Positions 30,356-39,134 of a stretch of DNA of 64,000 nucleotides are shown here, piece after piece (position 1 is the stretch's first letter; every line of letters begins with the position of its first letter). Below the pieces are notes generated by a model, which worked only from the letters and a program-made list of their open reading frames with translations, was not told where the DNA came from and did not search any database. A program made the translations under genes and the position numbers. The stretch covers positions 506,504-570,503 of the forward strand of contig NZ_BMRP01000001.1 of the NCBI RefSeq assembly GCF_014648695.1, written 5' to 3'. The stretch comes from Streptomyces albospinus. GTDB lineage: Bacteria; Actinomycetota; Actinomycetes; Streptomycetales; Streptomycetaceae.

Positions 30356-31744
30356 TCAGCGGCCGGTCGTCGACATGCCGCCGGCGCCGGGTTCCGTCCG
30401 CACGTCGAGGCGCCGCCGCACCCGCCGGACCAGTCCGCGGGCACGGGTCCGGGCCGGGTCCGCGGCCCGGCGCAGCGCCCGGACCCGGCGGGTCGACCGC
30501 AGTTCCCGGAAGAGGAGTTCGTACCGCTCGGCTATCGGCTCGGGGTCGTAGCGGTGCGCGCCGGCCAGCGCGGCGGCGCCCATCTCCCGGCGGCGCTCCG
30601 GGTCCTCGATCAGGTCGAGCAGCGCGCCGGCCAGCGCCCGTCCGTCGCCGCGCGGCACCAGCACGCCGTCCGCGCCGTCGTGGACGATCTCGGCCGGGCC
30701 CAGCGGGCAGTCGGTGCTGACGACCGGTACGCCGCAGCGCATCGCCTCGACGAGGGTCATCCCGAACGACTCGGCGTCCGAGGCCGAGACGACGATCGAC
30801 GCCTTGGCGAGCTCCTCCTCAAGCGGCGTCCGCGGCCCGGTGAGCTCGGCCCGCCCGGAGAGCCCCAGCCCGTCTATCAGGTTCTGGAGCCGGGTGCGTT
30901 CGGCGCCGCCGCCGTGGATGCGGAGCCGCCAGTCGGGGTGCTTGACGGAGACCGCGGAGAACGCCTCGATCAGCAGGTCGAAGCGCTTGCCGCGGACCAG
31001 CCGGCCGGCCGCCGCGATGATCTTCGAGGTGCCGTCGGACGGCGGCCCGGCGGGCGCCGGGACGACGTCGGGCACCGCCAGGATCCGTACGCCGGGCAGC
31101 GGCATCCGCGTGCGGTAGACCGCCGCGTCCGCCTCGGTCGTGGTGATCACCGCGTCCAACGACCGGTAGTGGCGGGCGAGTTCGGCCCGCAGCTGGGTGC
31201 TGTGCGCGTCGTGCCGGAGGTGCTCCTGCGCGATCCGCAGGGCGCGGCGGGGACCGAAGAGCGCCAGATAGACATTGACGCCGGGCCGGGTGCCGATGAG
31301 CACATCGGCGTCGCTGCCGCGCAGGAACTCCGCGGCGCGCAGGTCCACCAGCCGGCTGTACTGGTGGTGCCGCTTCTCGTCGAGCGGGAAGTCCACCGCG
31401 GGCTCGCCGAACAGCGGATGCGCCATGTCGTCGCTGCCCACCCGGGTGTCCACCAGCGGGATCAGCCGCACCCGGGGGTCCACCGCGAACCGCGGGACCT
31501 CGCGGTGCCGCAGCATCGAGACGATCTCGACGTCGTGCCGGTCGGCGAGCGCCGCGGCGAGGTTCAGGGTGGTGCGGATGGTGCCGCCGACGGCGTACGC
31601 GTCGTGCAGCAGGAGGGTCACCTTCAGGCGGTCCGGGCGGTCCGGGCGGCCCCGGCGCCCGGCGCGGTCCGTACGGTCCGCGCCCTCCGTACGGTCCGCG
31701 CCCTCCGTGCGGCCTGCGTCATCCGTGCTCTTCATGCGGTGCAT
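30356..31744 (-). CDS. GT4 family glycosyltransferase
   Basis: GT-B fold glycosyltransferase of 462 residues. After a charged, repetitive N-terminus (GRTEGADRTEGADRTDRAGR) come the N-terminal Rossmann-like domain (LKVTLLLHDAYAVGGTIRTT) and the nucleotide-sugar domain with AAGRLVRGKRFDLLIEAF and the E-x7-E motif region SDAESFGMTLVEAMRCGVPVVS. It resembles proteins annotated as teichoic-acid or poly(glycosyl-phosphate) transferases, but donor and acceptor cannot be told. The start is ATG 31744 or 31735. The N-terminal repeat is encoded by near-identical 18-base units. Confidence 0.85.
   Translation of the reverse strand: MHRMKSTDDAGRTEGADRTEGADRTDRAGRRGRPDRPDRLKVTLLLHDAYAVGGTIRTTLNLAAALADRHDVEIVSMLRHREVPRFAVDPRVRLIPLVDTRVGSDDMAHPLFGEPAVDFPLDEKRHHQYSRLVDLRAAEFLRGSDADVLIGTRPGVNVYLALFGPRRALRIAQEHLRHDAHSTQLRAELARHYRSLDAVITTTEADAAVYRTRMPLPGVRILAVPDVVPAPAGPPSDGTSKIIAAAGRLVRGKRFDLLIEAFSAVSVKHPDWRLRIHGGGAERTRLQNLIDGLGLSGRAELTGPRTPLEEELAKASIVVSASDAESFGMTLVEAMRCGVPVVSTDCPLGPAEIVHDGADGVLVPRGDGRALAGALLDLIEDPERRREMGAAALAGAHRYDPEPIAERYELLFRELRSTRRVRALRRAADPARTRARGLVRRVRRRLDVRTEPGAGGMSTTGR
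31664..31716. repeat. Short tandem repeats in the glycosyltransferase N-terminus
   Basis: Units of about 18 bases (TCCGTACGGTCCGCGCCC and near copies) occur two to three times in tandem and encode the GADRTE / RTEGAD repeats. They stay in frame. Confidence 0.6.
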
Positions 31745-31972
31745 ATGGTGCTCTTCACGCGGTGTCGACCCGGTGTGCCCGGGTGTGCCGGCCTGCTGCC
31801 GCCGGCCGGGACCCTGGGCGGTGTGGTCCGCCGCGGCCGGCCCGTCCGGCACCCGTCACCGTCCCGGGACGGGGTAAGCCGAGGGCGTGTCCCGGGTGAG
31901 AGCCCGGTAAGAAACCCCCCGCCCCACCGGCCGCCCTCCGACCTGCCGGGCCGGTCTTGGCAGACTTGCCGG

Positions 31973-32719
31973 GTGACCCATTCCGTACTGCTCGCCGAGG
32001 ACGACCGCCCCATCCGCACCGCGCTGGAGCGTGCCCTGACCCTGGAGGGGTACCGGGTCACCGCCGTGGCCGACGGGATCCAGGCGCTGGCCACCGCCCA
32101 CCGCGAGCGGCCCGACGTGATCCTGCTGGACGTGATGATGCCGGGCATCGACGGGCTCCAGGTGTGCCAGGTGCTGCGCGCCGAACAGGACCGCACCCCG
32201 ATCCTGATGCTCACCGCCCGGGTCGAGACCGCGGACCGGATCGCCGGCCTGGACGCCGGGGCCGACGACTACGTGGTCAAGCCCTTCGAGGTCGAGGAGG
32301 TGTTCGCCCGGCTGCGGGCCCTGCTGCGGCGGACGACGGCGGGGCCGGTGGCGCCGGGACCGGCGGCGGGGGACGGCGCCGAGGCCGGTGAGGCGTACGA
32401 CGCGCGGGCGGCGGACAGCGGGGTCGTCGAGGCGGCCGACCTGCGGATCGACGGCCCCTCGCGGCGGGCCTGGCGCGGGGAGCGGGAACTGGAGCTGACC
32501 CGGACCGAGTTCGAGCTGCTGGAGCTGCTGGCCCGCAACGCCGGGATCGTCCTGGACCACTCGACGATCTACGACCGCATCTGGGGCTACGACTTCGGGC
32601 CCGGCTCGAAGAACCTCGCGGTCTACGTCGGCTATCTGCGCCGCAAGGTCGATGTGCCGGGCAGCCGGCCGCTGATCCACACCGTGCGCGGCGTCGGCTA
32701 CGTCCTGCGGGAGGACTGA
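31973..32719 (+). CDS. OmpR/PhoB family response regulator
   Basis: 248-residue two-component regulator. The receiver domain has the acidic pair in LLAEDDRP (about 9-11), phospho-acceptor Asp53 in VILLDVMMPG, the Thr in MLTARV and Lys in YVVKPFE. A ~40-residue Ala/Gly-rich linker precedes a winged-helix DNA-binding domain (ELTRTEFELLELLARN to HTVRGVGYVLRED). The stop at 32719 directly abuts the kinase start, so the pair is co-translated. The layout resembles MprA/MprB-like envelope-stress systems; the signal is unknown. Start GTG 31973 was chosen by the receiver boundary. Confidence 0.93.
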   Translation: MTHSVLLAEDDRPIRTALERALTLEGYRVTAVADGIQALATAHRERPDVILLDVMMPGIDGLQVCQVLRAEQDRTPILMLTARVETADRIAGLDAGADDYVVKPFEVEEVFARLRALLRRTTAGPVAPGPAAGDGAEAGEAYDARAADSGVVEAADLRIDGPSRRAWRGERELELTRTEFELLELLARNAGIVLDHSTIYDRIWGYDFGPGSKNLAVYVGYLRRKVDVPGSRPLIHTVRGVGYVLRED

Positions 32720-34195
32720 GTGCGCGTGCCCCCCGGCCCGCGGCGGTCCGGCGTCCGGCGGATCGCCGCCCGGCTGCGGGACTGCCGTCCGGTCGCCTGG
32801 CTGCGCACCCGCAAGCCGGCCAGCCTGCGCACCTCGTTCGCGCTGGCCTTCGCCGCCGGGGCCGCGGGGGTGACCGTTCTGGTCGGGTTCCTCGGCTACG
32901 ACGCGGCGGCCCGGCTGGTGCGGGTGGACGAGAAGTCGGTGTTCTCCGAGGTCGTAGCGGATCTGCGGTCCCAGGTCCGGGAGCGGCCGTACACGCCCGC
33001 CGACTACACCGCCGCCGGCCCGGACCACGACGGGCCGCGCGACGACCTGACCCGGCCGGCCCGGACGGACGTGCAGATCCTTGGCGCCGGCGGGCGGGTC
33101 GTCGAACCGGGTCACCCCGCGCTCCCGGCCGGGGACGCCGAGCGGAGGATCGCCGCCCACCGCGACGCGGGCCGCTACGCGCAGGACGAGGTGCTGCTCG
33201 ACGGCGACGCCTACCACCTCGCCACCGTCTCGCTCGGCGGCGGGCGCGGAGCCGTCCAGGTCGCCCGGAAGGTCAGCGGGACCGAGGACCTGCTCGCCGC
33301 GCTCCAGAAGCGCACCGTGCTGCTGGCCGCCGGGGTCATCGCGCTGGCCGGCGCCGTCGGCTGGTGGCTGGCCTGCCGGATCACCGGCCGGCTGGTCCGG
33401 CTGACGTCGGTCGCCGAGCGCGTCGCGGAGCACGGGCCGGTGGACGTCCAGGTGCCGGTCGCCGGGCGCGACGAGGTGGCCCGGCTCGGGCGGGCCTTCG
33501 ACGACATGCTCGGGCGGCTGACCAGCGCGGTGCAGGACCAGCAGCGGCTCGTCCAGGACGCGGGCCACGAGCTGCGCACCCCGCTGACCTCGCTCCGTAC
33601 GAACATCTCGCTGCTCAAGCGCTTCGACGAACTGCCGCCGGACGCCCGTGAGGACCTGCTCGCCGACCTGGCAGGCGAGGCCCGCGAACTGACCGACCTG
33701 GTCAACGAGTTGGTGGACCTGGCGGCCGGACAGCGCGACGACTCCCCGCTGTCGGAGGTGCGGCTGGCCGAGGTCGCGGAGCGGGCCGCCGCCTCCGCCC
33801 GCCGCCGCACCGGCCGCGAGATCACCGTGCGCACCAGCCGCGCCGCGGTCGTCGAGGGCCGGCCGGCCGCGCTGCACCGCGCGCTCGGCAACCTCCTGGA
33901 GAACGCCGCCAAGTTCGACGCCGACGGCACCGCGCCCATCGAGGTCGTCGTCACCGGCGCCCGCGTCGAGGTCCTCGACCGCGGCCCGGGCATCGCCGAG
34001 GCCGACCTCACCCGGGTCTTCGACCGCTTCTACCGCGCCCCGGCCGCCCGCGGCCTCCCCGGCTCGGGCCTCGGCCTGGCGATAGTCCGGGAGATCGCGG
34101 CGGCCCACGGCGGCCAGGTCTTCGCGACCGTACGCCCCGGCGGCGGGGCCGGCATCGGCTTCACCGTGCGCGACGGCGGGCCGGGCGCCGGGTAG
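32720..34195 (+). CDS. Sensor histidine kinase
   Basis: 491-residue membrane kinase paired with the preceding regulator. It has a first membrane segment (about 37-60), an extracytoplasmic region of about 135 residues, a second membrane segment (about 196-218), a HAMP domain, the phospho-acceptor His in [17 protein letters not shown], the N box [13 protein letters not shown], and the G boxes [10 protein letters not shown] and [13 protein letters not shown]. All catalytic motifs are intact. The gene starts at GTG immediately after the regulator stop. The sensor domain resembles nothing I can name. Confidence 0.92.
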   Translation: MRVPPGPRRSGVRRIAARLRDCRPVAWLRTRKPASLRTSFALAFAAGAAGVTVLVGFLGYDAAARLVRVDEKSVFSEVVADLRSQVRERPYTPADYTAAGPDHDGPRDDLTRPARTDVQILGAGGRVVEPGHPALPAGDAERRIAAHRDAGRYAQDEVLLDGDAYHLATVSLGGGRGAVQVARKVSGTEDLLAALQKRTVLLAAGVIALAGAVGWWLACRITGRLVRLTSVAERVAEHGPVDVQVPVAGRDEVARLGRAFDDMLGRLTSAVQDQQRLVQDAGHELRTPLTSLRTNISLLKRFDELPPDAREDLLADLAGEARELTDLVNELVDLAAGQRDDSPLSEVRLAEVAERAAASARRRTGREITVRTSRAAVVEGRPAALHRALGNLLENAAKFDADGTAPIEVVVTGARVEVLDRGPGIAEADLTRVFDRFYRAPAARGLPGSGLGLAIVREIAAAHGGQVFATVRPGGGAGIGFTVRDGGPGAG

Positions 34196-34248
34196 CGCCG
34201 CCCGGCCACCATCCCGGCTCTACCCACCGGACACGGTTCGGACCGGGC

Positions 34249-35220
34249 TCAGTCCCCGTGGTCCCCGTGGTGCTCGCCCTGGGCCGACTCCACCGTCTGG
34301 TGCAGATCGGCCGCGGCTTCCACCGCGGCAGCCGCGGAGAAGGTGACACAGGCCAGGAGCGCGGCGGCTATCAGCCGGCGGCCGTGCAGGCCGAGGTGGA
34401 TACGGGGGTGGTCGGTCGGATGGTCGGGGGCCAGCAGCGCGGCGACCCGGCGCGGCACCGGACCGGTCGTGGCGGCGAGCGCGGTGCTCGGGCGGGGGAC
34501 CGCCGCGGTGTGCGCGCGGGCGGCCAGTGCGGCTCGGCCGATGGCGCGGGCGGTGACCCGGCGGTCGCCCACCCGGGAGGCGGCCGATTCGTCCGCCCAG
34601 CGCTCCAGGGCGTACGCCAGCGAGGGCCGCAGCCCGCGGAGCAGCGGATGGCAGGCCGAGGCCAGGGCGACCGTCAGCAGGAAGAGGTGGTGCCGGCCTG
34701 TGAGATGGGCCCGCTCATGGGCGAACAGGGCCTCCCGTTCGGCCGGCGGCAGCGCCCGCAGCATCCCGGCGGTGACCACCACGCGGTCCGGCCGGCCCGG
34801 CAGGGCGAAGGCGTCGGGCGCGGCATCGGGGACGATGCACAGATCGCCGGCGAGGGCGTGGGCGTCGGCGGTGCGCCGGGCGGCGCGCAGCTCGGCGCGG
34901 TGGCGCAGCGCGCGGCGGGTGACGGCGATCGCGCAGCAGGTCAGCAGCGCGCCGGCGACCGAGGCGGCCGGCACGGTCACGTCCGCGTCGCCGCCGAGCA
35001 GCGACAGCGAGAGATGGCCGAAGGCGGCGACCGGCGGCAGCCACAGCGCCCCGGCGGCCATCAGCAGGCCGAGCGCGGCGGTCGTGCAGGCGGCCAGCGC
35101 GGCGGCGCACCCGGTCAGCAGCCAGGCGGCGGCGCGCGGCGGCAGCGACTCGGCGAGCCGGCGGGCGGCCGGCACCGCGAGCAGCGGCATCAGCAGCGGG
35201 ATCCAGACGGCGAAGATCAC
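34249..35220 (-). CDS. M56 family (BlaR1/MecR1-like) membrane metalloprotease
   Basis: 323-residue polytopic protein with N-terminal hydrophobic helices (about 1-100), the zinc-protease motif HERAH in LFAHERAHLTGRHH, downstream helices and a short His/Asp-rich tail. It lacks the beta-lactam-sensing penicillin-binding domain of true BlaR1. Its start ATG overlaps the stop of the BlaI-like repressor gene (ATGA), the standard two-gene arrangement in which the protease, when triggered, relieves repression. The trigger and regulon are unknown. Confidence 0.88.
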   Translation of the reverse strand: MIFAVWIPLLMPLLAVPAARRLAESLPPRAAAWLLTGCAAALAACTTAALGLLMAAGALWLPPVAAFGHLSLSLLGGDADVTVPAASVAGALLTCCAIAVTRRALRHRAELRAARRTADAHALAGDLCIVPDAAPDAFALPGRPDRVVVTAGMLRALPPAEREALFAHERAHLTGRHHLFLLTVALASACHPLLRGLRPSLAYALERWADESAASRVGDRRVTARAIGRAALAARAHTAAVPRPSTALAATTGPVPRRVAALLAPDHPTDHPRIHLGLHGRRLIAAALLACVTFSAAAAVEAAADLHQTVESAQGEHHGDHGD

Positions 35221-35651
35221 GGTGCGGCCCCGGGTCCCGGCAGCCGGCCGTCGGAGGCGTCCGCACCGCCGGCGTCATCGGCCTCCGCCTCGTCCAGCAG
35301 CGAGCGGAGCAGCTGCTCGTCCTCGGTGGTCAGCTCCGACACGAAGCGGGCGAGGGCAGTGCCGCGGTCGTCCTGCTTGTCCAGTTCGCTGCGCATCCGG
35401 CGGGCGGTCAGTCCCGCGGAGTCGTGTATCGGCGAATACGCGAAGCCGCGGCCCGCCCGGGTGCGGGACACCGCCCCCTTGTCGTGCAGCCGGGTGAGGA
35501 TGGTGGTGACGGTCGTACGGGCGAGCCGGCCGCCCAGCCCGTTCTGCACCTCGGCGGGGCTCAGCGGGCCCTCGGCCGCCCAGAGCGCCGCCAGCACGCT
35601 CGCCTCCAGCTCACCGGCCGGGCGCCGCTGCACGGGTGATGTCTCCGACAT
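35217..35651 (-). CDS. BlaI/MecI family transcriptional repressor
   Basis: 144-residue winged-helix repressor. The N-terminal DNA-binding half (GELEASVLAALWAAEGPLSPAEVQ ... ARTTVTTILTRLHDKGAVSRTRAGR, shown in part) is characteristic; the C-terminal half is helical and probably dimerises. GGAGGG lies 7 bases before ATG 35651. The gene is co-transcribed with the M56 protease and divergent from dedA. Two perfect dyads of the family's TACA/TGTA type lie directly upstream, so autoregulation and control of dedA are likely. Confidence 0.91.
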   Translation of the reverse strand: MSETSPVQRRPAGELEASVLAALWAAEGPLSPAEVQNGLGGRLARTTVTTILTRLHDKGAVSRTRAGRGFAYSPIHDSAGLTARRMRSELDKQDDRGTALARFVSELTTEDEQLLRSLLDEAEADDAGGADASDGRLPGPGAAP

Positions 35652-35674
35652 GGAACGCCCTCCACCTTTCCGTC

Positions 35675-35713
35675 GTCTACAGTTTTGTAGACCGTCTACG
35701 GGACTGTAGACGG
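35675..35713. promoter_or_regulatory. Twin BlaI-type operators
   Basis: Two perfect inverted repeats lie side by side: GTCTACA-gttt-TGTAGAC (35675-35692) and CCGTCTAC-gggact-GTAGACGG (35692-35713). Both contain the TACA...TGTA or GTCTAC/GTAGAC half-sites expected for BlaI/MecI dimers. They sit 24 bases upstream of the repressor start and about 53 bases upstream of the divergent dedA start, so one occupied region could control both directions. Confidence 0.75.
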
Positions 35714-35765
35714 TGGGGTCGGCCGCTCGGCGGGCCCAGAACCCATTATGGGAGGGGCCACCGAC

Positions 35766-36482
35766 ATGGCCGTAGCCGCCGCAGACCTGCACCTGGGCGC
35801 GGTCACCCAGGCCGTCAACATCCTCGACGCCGGCTCACTGCTCGCCGCCTTCGGCGCCCTCGGTGTCGCCGTCGTCCTCTTCGCGGAGACCGGACTGCTG
35901 GTCGGCTTCCTGCTGCCCGGCGACTCGCTGCTGTTCACCGCGGGACTGCTCTGCGCCCCGGGCGTCGGCGGTGCCGTCCACCTCTCCCTGCCCCAGGTCC
36001 TGGCGTCCGCCGTCGTCGGCACGCTCGCCGGATCCCAGACCGGCTTCTGGATCGGCAGGCGCGGCGGCCGTGCCCTGCTGGCCGGCGGCCGTTCGCGCAA
36101 GCTCCAGGACGGCGCCGCCCGCGCCGAGGAGTACCTGGAGCGCTACGGCCACGCCAAGGCGATCATCCTGGCCCGCTTCGTCCCCGTCGTCCGCACCGTG
36201 CTCAACCCGCTGGCCGGCGCCCTGAACGTGCCCACCCGCGCCTTCACCCTCTGGCAGATCGCCGGCGGCCTGGTCTGGACGTTCGGCCTCACCCTCGCCG
36301 GGTACGCCCTCGGCTCGTCCGTCCCCAACGTCGACCGGTACCTTCTGCCGGTCGTGGGCCTCGTCGTGATCGCCTCGCTGACCCCGCTCGCCCTCGAAGT
36401 CCTGCGCTCCCGCAAGCGGCGCCCGGCCGCCCGACAGGGGACGGAACCGGTCGAAACCCCCTCCGCGCCACCGGCACCCTGA
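35766..36482 (+). CDS. DedA family membrane protein
   Basis: 238-residue polytopic protein of the DedA/SNARE-associated family, members of which flip or transport polyprenyl phosphate or phospholipids and support envelope homeostasis. Typical motifs are ETGLLVGFLLPGDSLLFTAG, FWIGRRGG and the conserved Arg/Pro segment ARFVPVVRTVLNPLAG. ATG 35766 is preferred because GGGAGGGG lies 8 bases upstream; an ATG at 35748 is in frame. Divergent from the BlaI-like gene and probably under the same operators, linking it to an envelope-stress response. Confidence 0.9.
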   Translation: MAVAAADLHLGAVTQAVNILDAGSLLAAFGALGVAVVLFAETGLLVGFLLPGDSLLFTAGLLCAPGVGGAVHLSLPQVLASAVVGTLAGSQTGFWIGRRGGRALLAGGRSRKLQDGAARAEEYLERYGHAKAIILARFVPVVRTVLNPLAGALNVPTRAFTLWQIAGGLVWTFGLTLAGYALGSSVPNVDRYLLPVVGLVVIASLTPLALEVLRSRKRRPAARQGTEPVETPSAPPAP

Positions 36483-36588
36483 AGGACCCGGCACACTTGC
36501 TGAAGCACGCGGCCGGCCCGGGCACCCCGTAAGCCGTCCCGTCCCCCAGCCCACGTACCACGTAGCGACCCGCCAAGGAGAAAACCCA

Positions 36589-37245
36589 GTGACCGACCTC
36601 GCCTTCGGCGGAGCCTCGATCGACGGCGGCCTGTACACCTCTGTGACCGGCTTCGCCCAGGAGATGCCGCACTTCCTGAACGTCCTGGTCTCCTTCTGGA
36701 CCGACTTCGGCCTCGGGATCTTCGCCGTCCTGATGCTCGTCGGTTGGTGGCGGGCCCGCCAGCGGCTCGGCGGCAGCTCCCGCCGCCGGCTCGACCCCGG
36801 TGAGATGCGGCACACCGCCCCCGTCGCCATGGCGAGGGCACTGGCCGTCCCCGTGATCGTGGTCCTCGCCTACGTGGCCAACGACGTGGTCAAGGCCTTC
36901 TTCCACGAGCAGCGCCCCTGCCAGACGATCCACACCATCACCGTCGAGGCGTGCCCCGCGCTGGGCGACTGGTCCTTCCCCAGCAACCACTCGGCCATCG
37001 CCGCCTCCGCCGCGGTCGCCCTGGTCCTCCTGGACCGCCGGCTCGGCTGGATCGCCGTCCCGGCCGCGCTCCTGATGGGCGCCTCGCGCGTCTGGGTCGG
37101 CGCCCACTACCCGCACGACGTCCTGGTCGGCCTGATCGTCGGCGCCCTGGTCGCCGCGGTCCTCATGCCGCTCGCCCGGCGCGCCGCCCCCCTCGTCGAA
37201 CGGCTCCGCGACACCTCGCTGCGCCCCCTGGTGTCCGCCAGGTGA
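36589..37245 (+). CDS. PAP2 superfamily membrane phosphatase
   Basis: 218 residues with about five membrane helices and the three PAP2 motifs: KAFFHEQRP (KX6RP type), PSNHS and SRVWVGAHYPHD. It probably dephosphorylates an isoprenoid or lipid phosphate, for example undecaprenyl pyrophosphate, on the outer membrane face. AAGGAG precedes GTG 36589. The stop overlaps the next start as GTGA, so two phosphatases are translated together. The neighbouring DedA protein also handles lipid carriers in other bacteria, which fits a shared role in lipid-carrier recycling. Confidence 0.9.
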   Translation: MTDLAFGGASIDGGLYTSVTGFAQEMPHFLNVLVSFWTDFGLGIFAVLMLVGWWRARQRLGGSSRRRLDPGEMRHTAPVAMARALAVPVIVVLAYVANDVVKAFFHEQRPCQTIHTITVEACPALGDWSFPSNHSAIAASAAVALVLLDRRLGWIAVPAALLMGASRVWVGAHYPHDVLVGLIVGALVAAVLMPLARRAAPLVERLRDTSLRPLVSAR

Positions 37246-37964
37246 CGACACCGGGGGCGGACGCGGCACCGGCGCCCCGGCCGGGCCCCGGTCCGGCGCC
37301 GGGCCGCCCGATCGCCGTCGCGGCGGTCTGCGCGGCCCTCTTCGCCGCCGCGGCCACCGTCACGGCCGTACGCGACGGAGCCCCGTTCGCCCCCGAACTG
37401 GCCGCACTCCACTGGAGCACGGCCCACCGCGGGGAGCCGCTGCGCTCCCTGGCCCGCGTCTTGACGGCGACCGGCACCGGAGTCGTCCCGTACCTGATGG
37501 CGGTGCTCGCCGGCCTGCTGGCCGGCCGCACCTGGCGCGGCCGGCGCCGGGCGGTGACCGGGGCGGTGGCCGTCCTGGCCGCCGGCCAGGCGATCCGCTA
37601 CGGCCTGATGGAACTGCTCGCCCGCCCCCGCCCGCCGGTCGCCGACTGGGCCGCCCGGGCCACCGGCTACTCCTTCCCCTCCGGCCACTCCACCACCGCG
37701 GCGCTGGCCGCCGGCATCCTCGCCTGGGGCGTGCTGCACCGCACCCGCCCCGGCGCCGGCCGCCTCTGGTGCGCCCTGCTCGCCCTCTGGGCCGCCGGCG
37801 TCGGCCTCACCCGCATCTACCTGGGCGTCCACTGGGCCGGCGACGTCCTGGCCGGCTGGTTCCTGGCCGCCGCCCTGCTCGCCCTCGCCCTCCTCCTGGA
37901 GCCGCTGGTCCTCCCCCGCCCGGCCCCGGCCGCGCCGGAAGCTCCCCCCTCCGCTTGTCCATGA
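37242..37964 (+). CDS. PAP2 superfamily membrane phosphatase, second gene
   Basis: 240-residue PAP2 protein co-translated with the previous one. The motifs are LARPRPP (motif 1), PSGHSTTAA (motif 2) and TRIYLGVHWAGDVLAG (motif 3). A Pro/Ala-rich cytoplasmic leader of about 22 residues and a Pro-rich tail flank the membrane core. Sequence identity to the first phosphatase is low outside the motifs, so the pair is not a recent duplication. Confidence 0.9.
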   Translation: MTTPGADAAPAPRPGPGPAPGRPIAVAAVCAALFAAAATVTAVRDGAPFAPELAALHWSTAHRGEPLRSLARVLTATGTGVVPYLMAVLAGLLAGRTWRGRRRAVTGAVAVLAAGQAIRYGLMELLARPRPPVADWAARATGYSFPSGHSTTAALAAGILAWGVLHRTRPGAGRLWCALLALWAAGVGLTRIYLGVHWAGDVLAGWFLAAALLALALLLEPLVLPRPAPAAPEAPPSACP

Positions 37965-38112
37965 ATCACCGACGAACGGCCCAGGTCTTCGCCAAGGCCG
38001 CATGGACGCCCGGCGCGCCGAGCACCACTGTCCTGGGTGCCGGCGACCGAGGGAGCGGTCACCGGTACCGGCGCCGATTCACCGTGCACCACCGTGTGAC
38101 AGGGGGACAGCA

Positions 38113-38409
38113 ATGGATCATTCGCTCGACGTCCCGCCGGCCGGCCGCCCCGCCGCTCCGGGCCGTCCCCGCGACCGCTGCGCCGCCGCCGCGGTCGCCG
38201 ACCCGACCCCGTGCGAGGGCCCGCGCGACGCCGCCACCATCGTCGCCCGCGACGGCAGAGAGGTCGCCGGCTGCGTCCACCACTGCGCCCGCCTCCTGGC
38301 CGGCCTGGACGGCGCCCGCGTGCACCCCTTCGTCCCCTCCGCCCAGGCCCTGGACATCTACTTCCGGGCGCGCGAACTCCCGCCCTGCGCCTGGGAGATC
38401 GGCAGATAG
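38113..38409 (+). CDS. Small conserved-looking hypothetical protein
   Basis: 98 residues. The N-terminal 40 are Pro/Ala/Arg-rich; the rest (AATIVARDGREVAGCVHHCARLLAGLDGARVHPF to the end, shown in part) looks folded, with Cys residues in GCVHHCARL. AGGGGG upstream of ATG 38113 supports translation. It is the last gene with flank-like composition before the accessory island. I do not recognise it. Confidence 0.6.
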   Translation: MDHSLDVPPAGRPAAPGRPRDRCAAAAVADPTPCEGPRDAATIVARDGREVAGCVHHCARLLAGLDGARVHPFVPSAQALDIYFRARELPPCAWEIGR

Positions 38410-38654
38410 CCCGGCCCGCGCAACGGCCCGCGGCGGGCGTGGTCCGTGCCGCGCCCCACGCTTTCGGGCGGGGCGACTGACGACGCGGCAGACGGCGCCC
38501 GGCGCGCTGCCGGGACGGCGTCCAGCGGCCTGACGGCATCCAGCGGTACTCCGCCGACTCCGCCCACTACGCCGACTCCGCCGGCCTGCCGGCGGAGTTC
38601 CTGCGGGCGGTCCGTCGGCCCGTCAGCGGAGTCACCGGCCCGGTGGCGGCCGGG
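38410..38654. other. Intergenic segment left of the island boundary
   Basis: No gene is supported in these 245 bases. The sequence is GC rich with short direct repeats (CCGCCGACTCCGCC, then ACGCCGACTCCGCCGGCC, at about 38550-38590) and imperfect CGGCGGAGT palindromes. Together with 38832-39134 it forms the non-coding border of the island. Confidence 0.4.
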
Positions 38655-38831
38655 TCAGCACTCGCCGATGTCGACCGCGAGCCCGCCCCGCGCCGTCTCC
38701 CCGTACTTGAAGCAGATGCCGACCACTTTCCCGATCATGTCCTTGACCTGCGGATTCGGGGGTATTTCCGTGATCCGGTCAACTCGCAGGGACTTCTCAG
38801 GGCGGTGCGCGGACGATCTTGCTCCAGTCAC
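38655..38831 (-). CDS. 58-residue ORF ending in an SdaA-like C-terminal tail (sdaA 3'-end duplicate)
   Basis: A GTG at 38831 with GAGGGA just upstream opens a 58-codon frame whose end reads [17 protein letters not shown], nearly the tail of the intact serine dehydratase at 54660 ([17 protein letters not shown]). The last ~56 bases of both genes align without gaps at about 84% by eye; similarity fades upstream, though scattered matches (xKxM ... KY) continue. It is either a relic of sdaA left at the island edge, a degenerate second sdaA, or a genuine small protein carrying the SdaA tail, whose terminal Cys ligates the Fe-S cluster in the enzyme family. Confidence 0.5.
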   Translation of the reverse strand: MTGARSSAHRPEKSLRVDRITEIPPNPQVKDMIGKVVGICFKYGETARGGLAVDIGEC

Positions 38832-39134
38832 GTGTCCCTCGCGGCCAAGCCGCGCCGGCCCGCTCCGGGCATGACGTGCGCGGAGCGGGCGGGTGTGATC
38901 TCCGATGCGGACTTACCTGTCACGACGTCACGAATTCAAGCCCAGTAGGTGGCAGGGGGCGCTGGTCACGAGCCGGGGGATCCGGCGGGTCAGGGGTGCC
39001 ATCCGCGTTCGTGAGGGGCGAAAAAGGCGGAAAATCGGCCGACTCCTTTCTCGCCATATCCGATGTGCGCTAGGGTTTCAGTCGATCATGCGACCGGCTG
39101 AATTGAGGCGAGTTCCGACGATAGGAGAGCTGTC
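38832..39134. promoter_or_regulatory. Non-coding island border with a promoter-like sequence
   Basis: The 303 bases hold no gene. Near the right end TTTCTC (about 39047) and TAGGGT (about 39071) are separated by 18 bases, a plausible Streptomyces housekeeping promoter for the following plus-strand gene; AGGAGA precedes its GTG start. Composition is visibly more AT rich than in the left flank. Confidence 0.4.

Noticed and set aside
30554-31972. Extension of the response-regulator frame about 470 codons upstream
   Set aside because: This part is antisense to the glycosyltransferase; the receiver domain starts at 31973.
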